The translations under genes and the position numbers were made by a program. The notes beneath the pieces were generated by a model. It worked only from the letters and a program-made list of their open reading frames with translations. It was not told where the DNA came from and did not search any database. From contig NC_052399.1 of assembly GCF_009389715.1 (NCBI RefSeq), positions 3,736,938 through 3,800,937 of the forward strand: 64,000 bases of DNA. Reading direction: 5' to 3'. This DNA is from Phoenix dactylifera (lineage: Eukaryota > Streptophyta > Magnoliopsida > Arecales > Arecaceae). Below are positions 63,875 through 64,000 of this stretch, piece by piece. Position 1 is the first letter of the stretch; every line of letters starts with the position of its first letter.

Positions 63875-64000
63875 GACAATGGAAAAAAGAGGAGGCAATG
63901 AACAGATAATTCCGAATTGCAAATAGACTTAGAAATATAGTGGAGCAGAGTCTCACTACACAGAGAAAGAGGGACTATCAGCGTTCTCTCAAACAGGGAA

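Overview
The window is nuclear DNA of a flowering plant. Genes have many GT-AG introns, intergenic DNA is AT-rich, and it holds copia remnants, Mutator-like and MITE-like elements and solo LTRs. The protein families and the TE-rich spacing suggest a monocot, possibly a palm. That taxonomic guess is inference only.

Layout. 1-2000: decayed 3' end of a Ty1/copia retrotransposon. 3200-4500: TE-like DNA with a degenerate repeat array arranged as an inverted repeat. 4890-6460: MITE-like element with AT-rich tandem repeats inside. 7119-13169 (minus): a 13-exon gene for a plastid BASS2-type sodium/pyruvate cotransporter. 14182-16738: second copy of the MITE-like family, split by a solo LTR with a 5-bp target duplication. 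18427-23164 (plus): a four-exon protein phosphatase 2C gene. Its leader holds a start-stop uORF and its first intron a perfect 44-bp hairpin.

24174-61010 is the main feature: three tandem minus-strand genes for full-size ABCG/PDR transporters. Copies 1 (26229-34063) and 2 (42393-50229) are nearly identical through introns and flanks, and the junction between the two duplication units can be located to a few bases near 38115. Each unit later gained its own insertion: a 2.9-kb foldback element upstream of copy 1, and a 2.2-kb solo LTR downstream of copy 2. Copy 2 carries two single-base insertions, one in the first Walker A motif, so it is a probable pseudogene. Copy 3 (52877-60737) is more diverged, appears intact, and its unit abuts a broken NB-ARC resistance-gene fragment.

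61418-63874 (minus): a Mutator-like transposase gene with one in-frame stop.

The three host genes are not a pathway unit. BASS2 supplies plastid pyruvate, the PP2C is a signalling phosphatase, and the PDR cluster is a recently expanding export-transporter family of the kind that often evolves by tandem duplication. I see no convincing tRNA, rRNA or CRISPR feature.
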